From: Lachnospiraceae bacterium
GTDB taxonomy: Bacteria > Bacillota > Clostridia > Lachnospirales > Lachnospiraceae
DNA length: 48,867 bases
Direction: 5' to 3'
Assembly (NCBI GenBank): GCA_900757195.1
Contig: CAAEMZ010000023.1
Coordinates: 1-48,867, forward strand
Positions 27,268-33,791 of this stretch are shown here, in pieces; position 1 is the first letter of the stretch, and each line of letters starts with the position of its first letter. The notes beneath the pieces are model-generated. The model made no database searches. It was not told the origin of the DNA and was given only the letters and a program-made list of their open reading frames with translations. The position numbers and the translations under genes are program-made.

Positions 27268-27441
27268 ATGAAACGTAGAGAATTAGTTAAACTGCTCGAG
27301 AAGAATGGCTGGTATATGAAGAGAAATGGTGGGAACCATGATTTATATACGAATGGAAATGACACAGAGCCAATTCCAAGACATTCGGACATAAATGAGC
27401 GGTTGGCAAAGGCAATAATTAAGAAACTGGGACTTAAATAG
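27268..27441 (+). CDS. hicA: HicA-type mRNA interferase toxin
   Basis: This protein of 57 residues is a HicA toxin, a dsRBD-fold RNase that cleaves mRNA during stress. It has KRRELVKLLEKNGWYMKRNGGNHDLY with the catalytic His24, then IPRHSDINERLAKAIIKKLG, which is the full family pattern. AAAGGAG lies 7 nt before the ATG. hicB follows 68 nt later. A 7-bp hairpin covers its stop codon. Confidence 0.93.
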   Translation: MKRRELVKLLEKNGWYMKRNGGNHDLYTNGNDTEPIPRHSDINERLAKAIIKKLGLK

Positions 27442-27447
27442 TCCCAG
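27427..27447 (+). other. Hairpin across the hicA stop codon
   Basis: CTGGGAC and GTCCCAG pair around TTAAATA. It lies between toxin and antitoxin and could affect message stability or the toxin/antitoxin ratio. There is no T run after it, so it is not a terminator. Confidence 0.6.
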
Positions 27448-27509
27448 AAGCCTTGATTTTGTTTCATTAGACTATTATGCTGCAAAGGTTTTTTAGGGAG
27501 GCTTAAACT

Positions 27510-27929
27510 ATGAAAGATCAGAAAAGGAAAGGAGCATATCCGATAGTCATATCAAAAGGACCGGATGAAACATATTTCGTGACCATTCCGGATTTTGATA
27601 TATTTACACAGGGCCAGGATGTTGCGGATGCAATGGAAATGGCGCGCGATGCAATCGGGTTAATGGGGATTGACCTTGAGGATGATGGTAAGAAAATACC
27701 GGAACCAGGTTCCGTGAAGTATTCATTTGAAAAAGGTGATATCGTAACATTAGTAGATGTTGATTTTGCAGAGTACAGAAAAAAGGTTGATAACAGAGCA
27801 GTTAAAAAGAATTGCACAATTCCGTATTGGTTAAATGTCGAAGCGGAAAGGGCTGGAGTTAATTTTTCGAAATTGCTTCAAGAGGCAATTATCAATACAC
27901 TTGGCCTGACAAGAAATAAAGTTAACTAA
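27510..27929 (+). CDS. hicB: HicB-type antitoxin
   Basis: This protein of 139 residues neutralises HicA and represses the operon. The N-terminal partial RNase-H fold shows YPIVISKGPDETYFVTIPDF and GQDVADAMEMARDAIGL. The C-terminal part (IPYWLNVEAERAGVNFSKLLQEAI) is a ribbon-helix-helix DNA-binding segment. GGGAGG precedes the ATG. A terminator follows closely, so hicAB is a self-contained unit. Confidence 0.95.
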   Translation: MKDQKRKGAYPIVISKGPDETYFVTIPDFDIFTQGQDVADAMEMARDAIGLMGIDLEDDGKKIPEPGSVKYSFEKGDIVTLVDVDFAEYRKKVDNRAVKKNCTIPYWLNVEAERAGVNFSKLLQEAIINTLGLTRNKVN

Positions 27930-27952
27930 TTCTCTAAACATATACTTTTTAG

Positions 27953-27982
27953 AAACGTCCTGTAGAAATACGGGGCGTTTTT
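27953..27982 (+). terminator. hicAB terminator
   Basis: AAACGTCCTGT pairs with ACGGGGCGTTT, with two G-U pairs, around a 6-nt loop, and is followed by TT. Confidence 0.75.
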
Positions 27983-28048
27983 GTGTCGATATACGACATT
28001 TGTACTTGGTAACGGTGCCTTTGATTATGAGGGGAGATTTATAATAAG

Positions 28049-28210
28049 ATGTTTGATGACCGCTTTATGATTGATTCTCCTGGTGGCTGCCTGATGGAAC
28101 GCAGATTCCGGAATGTGATCGTGACGACATTCCACCCACCAGGAGAAAACCGGCAGTTGGATTGTAAATGCGTAAAGAATATAGTGTTGAAAATTTTCGT
28201 TGTTCTATGA
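28049..28210 (+). CDS. Hypothetical 53-residue protein (doubtful)
   Basis: An open frame starting at ATG with GAGGGGAG about 12 nt upstream encodes a Cys- and Pro-containing peptide beginning MFDDRFMIDSPGG. I recognise no family. Most of the frame lies inside a strongly self-complementary element, so the coding potential may be incidental. No promoter is evident. Confidence 0.25.
   Translation: MFDDRFMIDSPGGCLMERRFRNVIVTTFHPPGENRQLDCKCVKNIVLKIFVVL
28075..28147. repeat. Structured inverted-repeat element (possible three-way junction)
   Basis: TTCTCCTGGTGG (28075-28086) and CCACCAGGAGAA (28136-28147) are perfect 12-bp arms. Between them GGAATGT pairs with ACATTCC, and CTGC pairs with GCAG. 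Together they would fold into a three-way junction. It lies between hicB and a convergent ferritin-like gene. It could be a structured RNA, a recombination-type element or a REP-like repeat. Confidence 0.6.
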
Positions 28211-28233
28211 TAAAATTGCGGGTTATTTTTATA

Positions 28234-28752
28234 TCATAAACGATATTCCGAAATCAGTTGTTCGAAGACATGCACATGAAGCTTTTCATCCAAAATAATC
28301 CGTCGGAGGTTTTCGGCCACGCAGGCATCGTTGATGCGGCAAAGCTGATTTTCGTATTTATTAATAGCTGCCATTTCGCCGTCCAGAGCATGGTGCATCA
28401 GATGGCTCAGTTCGGTTGGATACTGGTTAAAGGAAGGAGACCAGTAGATTTTTCGATTCCGGTTGACGAACCAGAGCCGTGGATTTTCACCGAGCTGCAG
28501 AGCCATTTGTCCGAAAATATCCAGATGGTGCATTTCGACAATGCTGATCTGATGAAAAGCGTTTCGGATTTCTTCATATTCTTCATCAATAATCAGGTGG
28601 TTGTAAAAATAAAGGCTGACGGCGGAAATTTCCGAATTGACTCCGCCGAGATTGTCCAGCATCCAGCGGGCACAGGACATGTTCTGAGTGTGGATATGAA
28701 TTTCCGGATAAGGTGTTTCGGCGGAAAAAGTAAATTTTGAATCATCTGGCAT
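28234..28752 (-). CDS. Ferritin-like diiron protein (rubrerythrin/CotJC-like)
   Basis: This protein of 172 residues has the four-helix-bundle metal pattern: Glu41, then Glu73-x-x-His76 in IVEMHHLDIFG, then Glu126 in DGEMAAI, then Glu156-x-x-His159 in ILDEKLHVH. That is a complete diiron or dimanganese site. Such proteins reduce peroxide or store metal; spore-coat CotJC and manganese catalases share the pattern. No rubredoxin tail is present. AAGGAG precedes the start. It is divergent from a GNAT gene and appears monocistronic. Confidence 0.75.
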   Translation of the reverse strand: MPDDSKFTFSAETPYPEIHIHTQNMSCARWMLDNLGGVNSEISAVSLYFYNHLIIDEEYEEIRNAFHQISIVEMHHLDIFGQMALQLGENPRLWFVNRNRKIYWSPSFNQYPTELSHLMHHALDGEMAAINKYENQLCRINDACVAENLRRIILDEKLHVHVFEQLISEYRL

Positions 28753-28892
28753 AAAGAACTCCTTAAATTTTATTTTGTGTTACATCCTATGTCGGGGCCG
28801 GATTAAATAGAATAAAAAGGATAAAACATATGGACGGGACCGCAGACGCCGATTATAATGAATGGAGAATACAGAAACAGGAGTGGATAGAC

Positions 28893-29414
28893 ATGGGCTC
28901 AAAAGAAAATAAAGTCAATGATTTACGAATTCGCCGGGCAGTTCCGGCAGATTTAGAAGGTGTAACGATGGTTGAAGCGGCGGCTTTCCCTGCAGCGGAG
29001 GCAGCCTCCGGGGATTCTTTCCGGTGGCGTCTCGAACATCTTGGAGACAGCTTTTTTGTGGCGGAATTACCGGATGAACAGGGAATTTACCGTATTATCG
29101 GGCTGATTGATGCCCGGCCGACCTATGATGAGCGGCTGACGGATGAACTGTTTGAAAACGGCGGCGTTGTCGCCGGTAAAAATCAGGCGATCATGGGACT
29201 GGCTGTGCTGCCGGAATATCAGGCGATGGGCGTGGGCAGCCGATTGATGGGAGATTTTATAAATGAAATGAAGTCTTCCGGCTACCGTCATATACTGCTG
29301 ACATGCAAGGAAGAAAAAATCACGTATTATGAGCGGTTTGGATATGAAAATCTCGGCGTTTCCGCTTCTGTTCATGGCGGCGCCCGATGGTATGATATGA
29401 TTCGGAAAATCTGA
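28893..29414 (+). CDS. GNAT-family N-acetyltransferase
   Basis: This protein of 173 residues uses acetyl-CoA to acetylate an unknown amine. The CoA-binding motif is clear in IMGLAVLPEYQAMGVGSRLM, followed by LTCKEEKITYYERFGY. The N-terminal LRIRRAVPADLEGVTMVEAAAFP is typical. I prefer the ATG at 28893 because AGGAG lies 9 nt upstream; ATG at 28830, with AAGGA upstream, would add 21 residues and is a fair alternative. An alpha/beta hydrolase gene follows 9 nt after the stop. Confidence 0.88.
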   Translation: MGSKENKVNDLRIRRAVPADLEGVTMVEAAAFPAAEAASGDSFRWRLEHLGDSFFVAELPDEQGIYRIIGLIDARPTYDERLTDELFENGGVVAGKNQAIMGLAVLPEYQAMGVGSRLMGDFINEMKSSGYRHILLTCKEEKITYYERFGYENLGVSASVHGGARWYDMIRKI

Positions 29415-29423
29415 GAATGAAAG

Positions 29424-30131
29424 ATGGTGAAGGGCATGGATATACATCTTCACTGCAGAGAGGCGGGCACAGGACGTCCGCTGATTCTGCTTCATGGCAA
29501 TGGTGAAGACGGAAGCTATTTTATACACCAGATTCGGTATTTTTCAAAATATTACCGGGTGATCGCGGTGGACAGCCGGGGCCATGGCGGTTCTCCGAGG
29601 GGACAGATGCCGTTGACTCTGTCCCGGATGGCGGAAGATTTAAAAGAATTTATGGATGAGAGACAGATTGGCAGTGGGGATATTCTCGGCTTTTCGGATG
29701 GAGCCAATATTGCCATGCTTTTTGCCTTAAAATATCCGGAGCGGATCGGCAAACTTATTTTGAATGGTGGAAATCTCTCGCCGGCAGGAGTAAAGCCGTC
29801 TGTCCAGATACCGACGGAAATCGGCTTTTGGATAGCGTCACATGCGGCCCGCCGAAGTTATGAAGCCGGAAGGAAGGCGGAGATCCTCGGCCTCATGGTG
29901 AAAGAACCGAAGATTTCACCGGAGCGTTTAAAAGGACTGACGATGAAGACGCTGGTTATTGCTGGAACAAAGGATATGATTAAGACGGCACATACACGGC
30001 AGATTTTTGAAAGTCTGCCGGATGCGAAGCTGAGATTTATTCCGGGCAGTCATTTTGTGGCTAAAGAGAATCCGGTGGCATTTAATAAAGCCGTGGCGGC
30101 GTTTTTGATGGATGACCGGCATCCGTTTTGA
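29424..30131 (+). CDS. Alpha/beta-fold hydrolase
   Basis: This cytoplasmic protein of 235 residues has the alpha/beta hydrolase layout: oxyanion-side LILLHGNGEDG, the turn VDSRGHGGSP, the nucleophile elbow GFSDGAN with the catalytic Ser, a late Asp in GTKDMI and His in PGSHFV. No signal peptide. The substrate is unknown. It is probably cotranscribed with the GNAT gene. The start could also be four codons later. Confidence 0.88.
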   Translation: MVKGMDIHLHCREAGTGRPLILLHGNGEDGSYFIHQIRYFSKYYRVIAVDSRGHGGSPRGQMPLTLSRMAEDLKEFMDERQIGSGDILGFSDGANIAMLFALKYPERIGKLILNGGNLSPAGVKPSVQIPTEIGFWIASHAARRSYEAGRKAEILGLMVKEPKISPERLKGLTMKTLVIAGTKDMIKTAHTRQIFESLPDAKLRFIPGSHFVAKENPVAFNKAVAAFLMDDRHPF

Positions 30132-30152
30132 AAAATATGACAGAATGATAAA

Positions 30153-30185
30153 AAAGGCGGTTTTCTGAATCAGAGAACCGCCTTT
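30153..30185 (-). terminator. Terminator at the end of the sdpI operon
   Basis: AAAGGCGGTTTTCTG and the matching AGAGAACCGCCTTT form a long stem with one mismatch. On the minus strand six T follow. The plus-strand side has only three T, so termination of the convergent hydrolase gene would be weaker. Confidence 0.85.
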
Positions 30186-30191
30186 GAAAAA

Positions 30192-30842
30192 TCAGGACTG
30201 CATTTTCCGGTAAATGATGTAAGAATAGATATACAGGATGGCGACAGAGCCTAAAATGACCGGAACGAGAATTCCATGAACAAAAAGCTCGCTGCCCAAA
30301 AAGGCGGACAGGAGGAAAAATACGCCGATGATGCAGAAAAGAATACCGCCGAATTTGTGGGTTTTCCGCCATACATCCGGATTTTCCAGAGTCCATGGTG
30401 TTTTGATGCCGAAGAAATAGGTCGGCCGGATCTGGGGCATGGTATTTCCGAGAGCGATAAATAAAATGCCGATACCTGCCGGAATCAGTGTCTGGATATT
30501 GACATCGTAACCGAGGCCGGAGAAGGCGCTCAGCCAACTACAGGCAATGAGCAGCAGGGTGACGCCAACGATGACAATATCATAGGCATGCGGGTGTTTG
30601 CGGTAATTCGCCCGGCGTGGATCGATATAGGGCGCTGCCTTCATAAACAGTAAAATCAATATGGGGAGCGCAGCAAGGACCAAATCCATATATTTTGCTC
30701 CCCAATTGCTTACAGAGCCGTCAGAGCTCCACTGAATCGGTATCCGTTCCGGCAGCATCGGGTAGATACATACATGACCGATCAGAGAAATAACAGCGAT
30801 AATAAGAAGAACGATCATTTTTTTGTCAAATAATTTTTTCAT
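30192..30842 (-). CDS. SdpI-family membrane protein
   Basis: This membrane protein of 216 residues has six or so hydrophobic helices and the DUF1648 opening ISLIGHVCIYPMLPERIPIQW with SDGSVSNWG. The SdpI half includes TYFFGIKTPWTLENPDVWRKTH. In Bacillus subtilis SdpI gives immunity to the SdpC peptide toxin and sequesters SdpR at the membrane. The ATG at 30842 is chosen because AAGGAG lies 8 nt before it, inside the end of sdpR. No SdpC-like toxin is present in the window. Confidence 0.9.
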   Translation of the reverse strand: MKKLFDKKMIVLLIIAVISLIGHVCIYPMLPERIPIQWSSDGSVSNWGAKYMDLVLAALPILILLFMKAAPYIDPRRANYRKHPHAYDIVIVGVTLLLIACSWLSAFSGLGYDVNIQTLIPAGIGILFIALGNTMPQIRPTYFFGIKTPWTLENPDVWRKTHKFGGILFCIIGVFFLLSAFLGSELFVHGILVPVILGSVAILYIYSYIIYRKMQS

Positions 30843-30844
30843 AT

Positions 30845-31138
30845 TCAAGTCTCCTTGTCTTCTAAAGTGTCGTCAGGCGGATCGACCTGACGGAAATCAA
30901 AAAACCATCGGATTAAATCCTGAAACACAGTGATATTCAGACTGTAAATAATATTTTGCCCTTTCCGTTCATCCAGAACGAGACCACTGGATTTTAAAAC
31001 ATTCAGATGGTGGCTGATGGATGGCTTTGTCATGTCAAAGTACTTGGCAATTTCTCCGGCAGACATTTCCTTTTCCTGAAGAAGCTTCAGAATCTGCCTT
31101 CGGGTTGGGTCGGCGAGAGCCTTAAAAACATCGTTCAT
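30845..31138 (-). CDS. ArsR/SdpR-family transcriptional repressor
   Basis: This winged-helix repressor of 97 residues reads MNDVFKALADPTRRQILKLL at the N terminus, with recognition region AKYFDMTKPSISHHLNVLKSSGLV. No metal-binding Cys pair is seen, in line with SdpR rather than metal sensors. It is cotranscribed with the SdpI-like gene 2 nt downstream, and starts 23 nt after a lipoprotein hydrolase gene on the same strand. AAGGAGG precedes the start. It probably represses its own operon. Confidence 0.92.
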   Translation of the reverse strand: MNDVFKALADPTRRQILKLLQEKEMSAGEIAKYFDMTKPSISHHLNVLKSSGLVLDERKGQNIIYSLNITVFQDLIRWFFDFRQVDPPDDTLEDKET

Positions 31139-31161
31139 GGTCAGGCCTCCTTAGGAATATT

Positions 31162-32247
31162 TTAGTGTGTATTTATAAATTCTGCGATATCGGCGATCAC
31201 ACGGGCATCGACCGTTTGTTTTTTCAGATAAACGGCATTGCTATTGGCCCGTTCGCCAGGCATAAACAGGTGAGTAAGTCCGGTATAGGACCGGAATGAC
31301 CAGTTTTTGCTGTTTCCGAAGGTGTCCTGCCAGAGACTGAAATCTGCCATGGTTACCTGATAGTCTTCTTCCCCCTGAAGAACGAAACAGGGCTCCGTGA
31401 TTTCAGAAGCGGATGAAACCGGATCATAGGCGATCAGGTCTTTCCAGTAAAAAGCATAGGCGCCCATGAGGACTTCGGAATCGTCCAGGGCACTGACATT
31501 GTCCAGCCGGTCAAGCTGGGCATAGATTTCCTCTTTCTGGGCCTTTTGCGTATTGGTCAGAACCGGGTTGAAGGAATATAAAAAGTCGTATTGTTCCCGG
31601 GTGATTTCTGCAAGATTCCGGGCCGGCGCAGCCAGAAAGATATAGCCGGCCGCACGGTTTTCGGCGGATGCGAGGACTGCATGGATTCTCGGAATGGCCT
31701 GACCGCCGAGACTGTGGCCGAGGACGAATACACGGTCGGAATCAATATCTTCCCGGTTTTTCAGAAGGGAGACAGCCGCTGCGGCGTCAATAACAGTTTC
31801 TTCGTCCAATGTAAGGGACATATCGGCAGCCATATCCTTACCGTAAACATAAGTCCGCTTGTCATAGCGGTATACAGCAATGCCTTTTTGAGCCAGATTC
31901 TGAGCCAGGTCTTTAAATGGTTTATTTTCATAAATGGTCTCGTCCCGGTCATTCGGGCCGGAACCGTGGACAAGAACGACCGCAGGAAAAGGACCGTCGC
32001 CTTCCGGGAGGGTGAGAGTGCCCGGAAGCATCCAGCCGTCATGGTCTTTAACCGGGAGTGACAGATCGACTTCCCGAAGATTTTCTGCCAGAGCATCGGA
32101 GGAATCGCCTTCCGGCGTTTCAGCGGTGTTCATCGTTTCCCGGACCGGACTTTCCGGGACAGCGGTTTCCGGAGCTTTATTGCTGCAGGATACCAGTCCG
32201 GCGATAAGGATGAGGGGAACAAATATCGACAGGATATGTTTTTTCAT
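31162..32247 (-). CDS. Alpha/beta-hydrolase lipoprotein
   Basis: This protein of 361 residues has a type II signal peptide with lipobox LVSC (Cys21), so it should be a cell-surface lipoprotein. The mature part is a serine hydrolase: HGSGPNDRDE at 94-103, nucleophile GHSLGG with Ser179, Asp295 in GEEDYQVT and His326 in GLTHLF. It resembles secreted esterases/dienelactone-hydrolase-like enzymes; the substrate is unknown. The start at 32247 follows AAGGAAGG; the in-frame extension upstream is not used. It opens an operon with sdpR and sdpI. Confidence 0.85.
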   Translation of the reverse strand: MKKHILSIFVPLILIAGLVSCSNKAPETAVPESPVRETMNTAETPEGDSSDALAENLREVDLSLPVKDHDGWMLPGTLTLPEGDGPFPAVVLVHGSGPNDRDETIYENKPFKDLAQNLAQKGIAVYRYDKRTYVYGKDMAADMSLTLDEETVIDAAAAVSLLKNREDIDSDRVFVLGHSLGGQAIPRIHAVLASAENRAAGYIFLAAPARNLAEITREQYDFLYSFNPVLTNTQKAQKEEIYAQLDRLDNVSALDDSEVLMGAYAFYWKDLIAYDPVSSASEITEPCFVLQGEEDYQVTMADFSLWQDTFGNSKNWSFRSYTGLTHLFMPGERANSNAVYLKKQTVDARVIADIAEFINTH

Positions 32248-32275
32248 AAAAATCCTTCCTTTCAGATTTGAATAA

Positions 32276-32309
32276 TTTAGATGGTTAGACAATTGTCTAA
32301 CTATCTAAA
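32276..32309. promoter_or_regulatory. 34-bp palindromic operator
   Basis: A palindrome centred between 32292 and 32293 has the core TTAGACAATTGTCTAA and arms extending to TTTAGAT and ATCTAAA, with one mismatch per arm. It lies just downstream of the -10 element of the hydrolase-sdpR-sdpI promoter, where a bound dimer would block transcription. The SdpR protein of the operon is the obvious candidate; a TetR-type regulator encoded elsewhere is the alternative. Confidence 0.8.
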
Positions 32310-32312
32310 TTC

Positions 32313-32340
32313 ATAATAACATATGGAGAAAAAATGTCAA
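32313..32340 (-). promoter_or_regulatory. Promoter of the hydrolase-sdpR-sdpI operon
   Basis: On the minus strand TTGACA (32335-32340) is followed after 16 nt by TATTAT (32313-32318). Confidence 0.8.
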
Positions 32341-32343
32341 GAA

Positions 32344-32390
32344 AAAGACCATGGTTCTGATCGTTTATTTTCAAAACCATGGTCTTTGAA
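32344..32390 (-). terminator. Terminator of the ior operon
   Basis: AAAGACCATGGTT (32344-32356) and AACCATGGTCTTT (32375-32387) are perfect 13-bp arms. On the minus strand the stem ends in a run of T. It lies right after the FrhB-like gene. Confidence 0.85.
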
Positions 32391-32399
32391 AGGATTCCG

Positions 32400-33518
32400 T
32401 TAAAGATTTTCAAACAGTTTGGCGCTCGGATTTAAGTAACCCAGATCATCGGCATTTCCGGTCAGGCTGCGGAGATACTTAAGGCCGCTGCGTTTCTTGC
32501 CGAGAGAGGCATTTTTGATTTTGTCAAGGCCGGTTTCCGGAACTTCTTTGAATTCCAGAATACCTTTTTCACGGGCCAGTGTTAAAAGCTGTTCGCCCTT
32601 TTCGGAACGGACGATGACCTGATTCCAGCCTTTGTCGATATCCCAGCCGTCGGCGCTTCGGGCGCCGCCAACAGATAAATCGCAGAATTCAGCGGTCATA
32701 TCGGTACAGCCGTGGCAGGCAGGGCGGACAAGCGGTGTGACCTCGTCCAGATTGACAGAAATTTCTTTATTTTCTTCACGAAGCACCAGAGAATGATATT
32801 TGCTTGGCGGAATGTCCATATGGGAGACTTTATCGGCATCGGCATATTTGGCGGTTAAGTCGTGAATGCCGTTCCAGTCCAGCCCCCATCCACAGAACAG
32901 TCCGAGAACGAGGCCGATATGATCGGCGTTATTATCGTTATCCGGAAGCGGTTTGGCCATCATTTTATAAACGGCCAGTGTCTTGCACGGTGTTCCCACA
33001 ACGCCGATTTTATGATATTTGTCTGCTTTTAAGGCTTCATTCAGGACAGCCAGCGTCGGAGCAATCTGAAAGCTGCTGCCGGAGCAGGAACGAATATCTT
33101 CCGGGGTTACAGCGAGAACGCCCCGGGTGTTTAAGCCACCTTCGGATTTTGTCAGAACGGCTGAATCGATCAAGCCTTCTTTTAAAGCCAGTTCCAGAAG
33201 GGCCGTCATCGTTCCGCCGTGCTGGGCGTGGCGGCGAATCCCGGGATCGGCAGCCCGTGTCAGATAGAGACCGCGGAAAGGGCCGATTTCCTGCGTCAGT
33301 GTGTCTTCGGAAAAGAATTTTTTTCTCAGAGCGTCCAGGTCTGAAGGCATCCGGGGACAGAACTGCTGACAGCGTCCGTCGGTGCGCTCACAGTCGAAAA
33401 AGCATAAGGTGCGGCCTTCGTGAGAGCCCCAGTAAGGACAAAGGCTCTGACAGGCGCCGCAGCCTGTGCAGAGCTCCGGCTGAATAACCTGTGTATCAAG
33501 TGCAAATGTGCTTAACAT
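32400..33518 (-). CDS. FrhB/FdhB-like [4Fe-4S] flavoprotein (coenzyme F420 hydrogenase beta-subunit family)
   Basis: This protein of 372 residues starts with Fe-S ligands (LCTGCGACQSLCPYWGS, then CFFDCERTDGRCQQFCPR). It continues as the FrhB N- and C-terminal domains, with QHGGTMTALLELALKEGLID, VVGTPCKTLAVYKM and RPACHGCTDMTAEFCDLSVGG. Family members pass electrons between ferredoxin-type clusters and a flavin. As the last gene after iorAB it may take electrons from the oxidoreductase or its ferredoxin. F420 itself is unlikely in Clostridia. AAGGGGG precedes the start. Confidence 0.85.
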   Translation of the reverse strand: MLSTFALDTQVIQPELCTGCGACQSLCPYWGSHEGRTLCFFDCERTDGRCQQFCPRMPSDLDALRKKFFSEDTLTQEIGPFRGLYLTRAADPGIRRHAQHGGTMTALLELALKEGLIDSAVLTKSEGGLNTRGVLAVTPEDIRSCSGSSFQIAPTLAVLNEALKADKYHKIGVVGTPCKTLAVYKMMAKPLPDNDNNADHIGLVLGLFCGWGLDWNGIHDLTAKYADADKVSHMDIPPSKYHSLVLREENKEISVNLDEVTPLVRPACHGCTDMTAEFCDLSVGGARSADGWDIDKGWNQVIVRSEKGEQLLTLAREKGILEFKEVPETGLDKIKNASLGKKRSGLKYLRSLTGNADDLGYLNPSAKLFENL

Positions 33519-33530
33519 TTCATATCCCCC

Positions 33531-33791
33531 TTATGTCATAATCGTCGGTATGTGGAATACCTTTACAGTCATTTCATCCGCAGTGTCCGGCAGATAGTCG
33601 GCCAGATGATGTTTGCTGCCGCAGAGATGATCTTGAACAAGATAGCGGTATCCGGGCTTCTGCGGCTTAATAAATCCGGCATCATACAGATGCGGCGTCA
33701 ATGTATCGATCACTGTATCCCGGGAGAGCTGAAGAGTCAGCCTTTCATCGGTTACCGGGTGCAGAAAATGAACGGTAATTATCGGAGTCAT
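33531..33791 (-). CDS. Small protein with predicted ubiquitin-like beta-grasp fold
   Basis: This protein of 86 residues has no clear name. The pattern is strand (PIITVHFLHP), strand (RLTLQLS), helix (RDTVIDTLTPHLYDAGF), strand (GYRYLVQD), a turn with HHLADYLPD, and last strand (EMTVKVFHI). That order matches the ubiquitin fold and most resembles EsaB/YukD proteins. It ends in IPTIMT, not GlyGly, so it is not a ThiS/MoaD-type conjugating protein. Its ATG overlaps the iorB stop by 4 nt, so it is translated with the operon. The fold is my inference from sequence pattern. Confidence 0.7.
   Translation of the reverse strand: MTPIITVHFLHPVTDERLTLQLSRDTVIDTLTPHLYDAGFIKPQKPGYRYLVQDHLCGSKHHLADYLPDTADEMTVKVFHIPTIMT

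Noticed and set aside
32804..33487. 227-codon plus-strand open frame opposite the FrhB-like gene
   Set aside because: It has Arg/Ser-rich low-quality sequence with no motif and lies antisense to a gene with clear Fe-S motifs.
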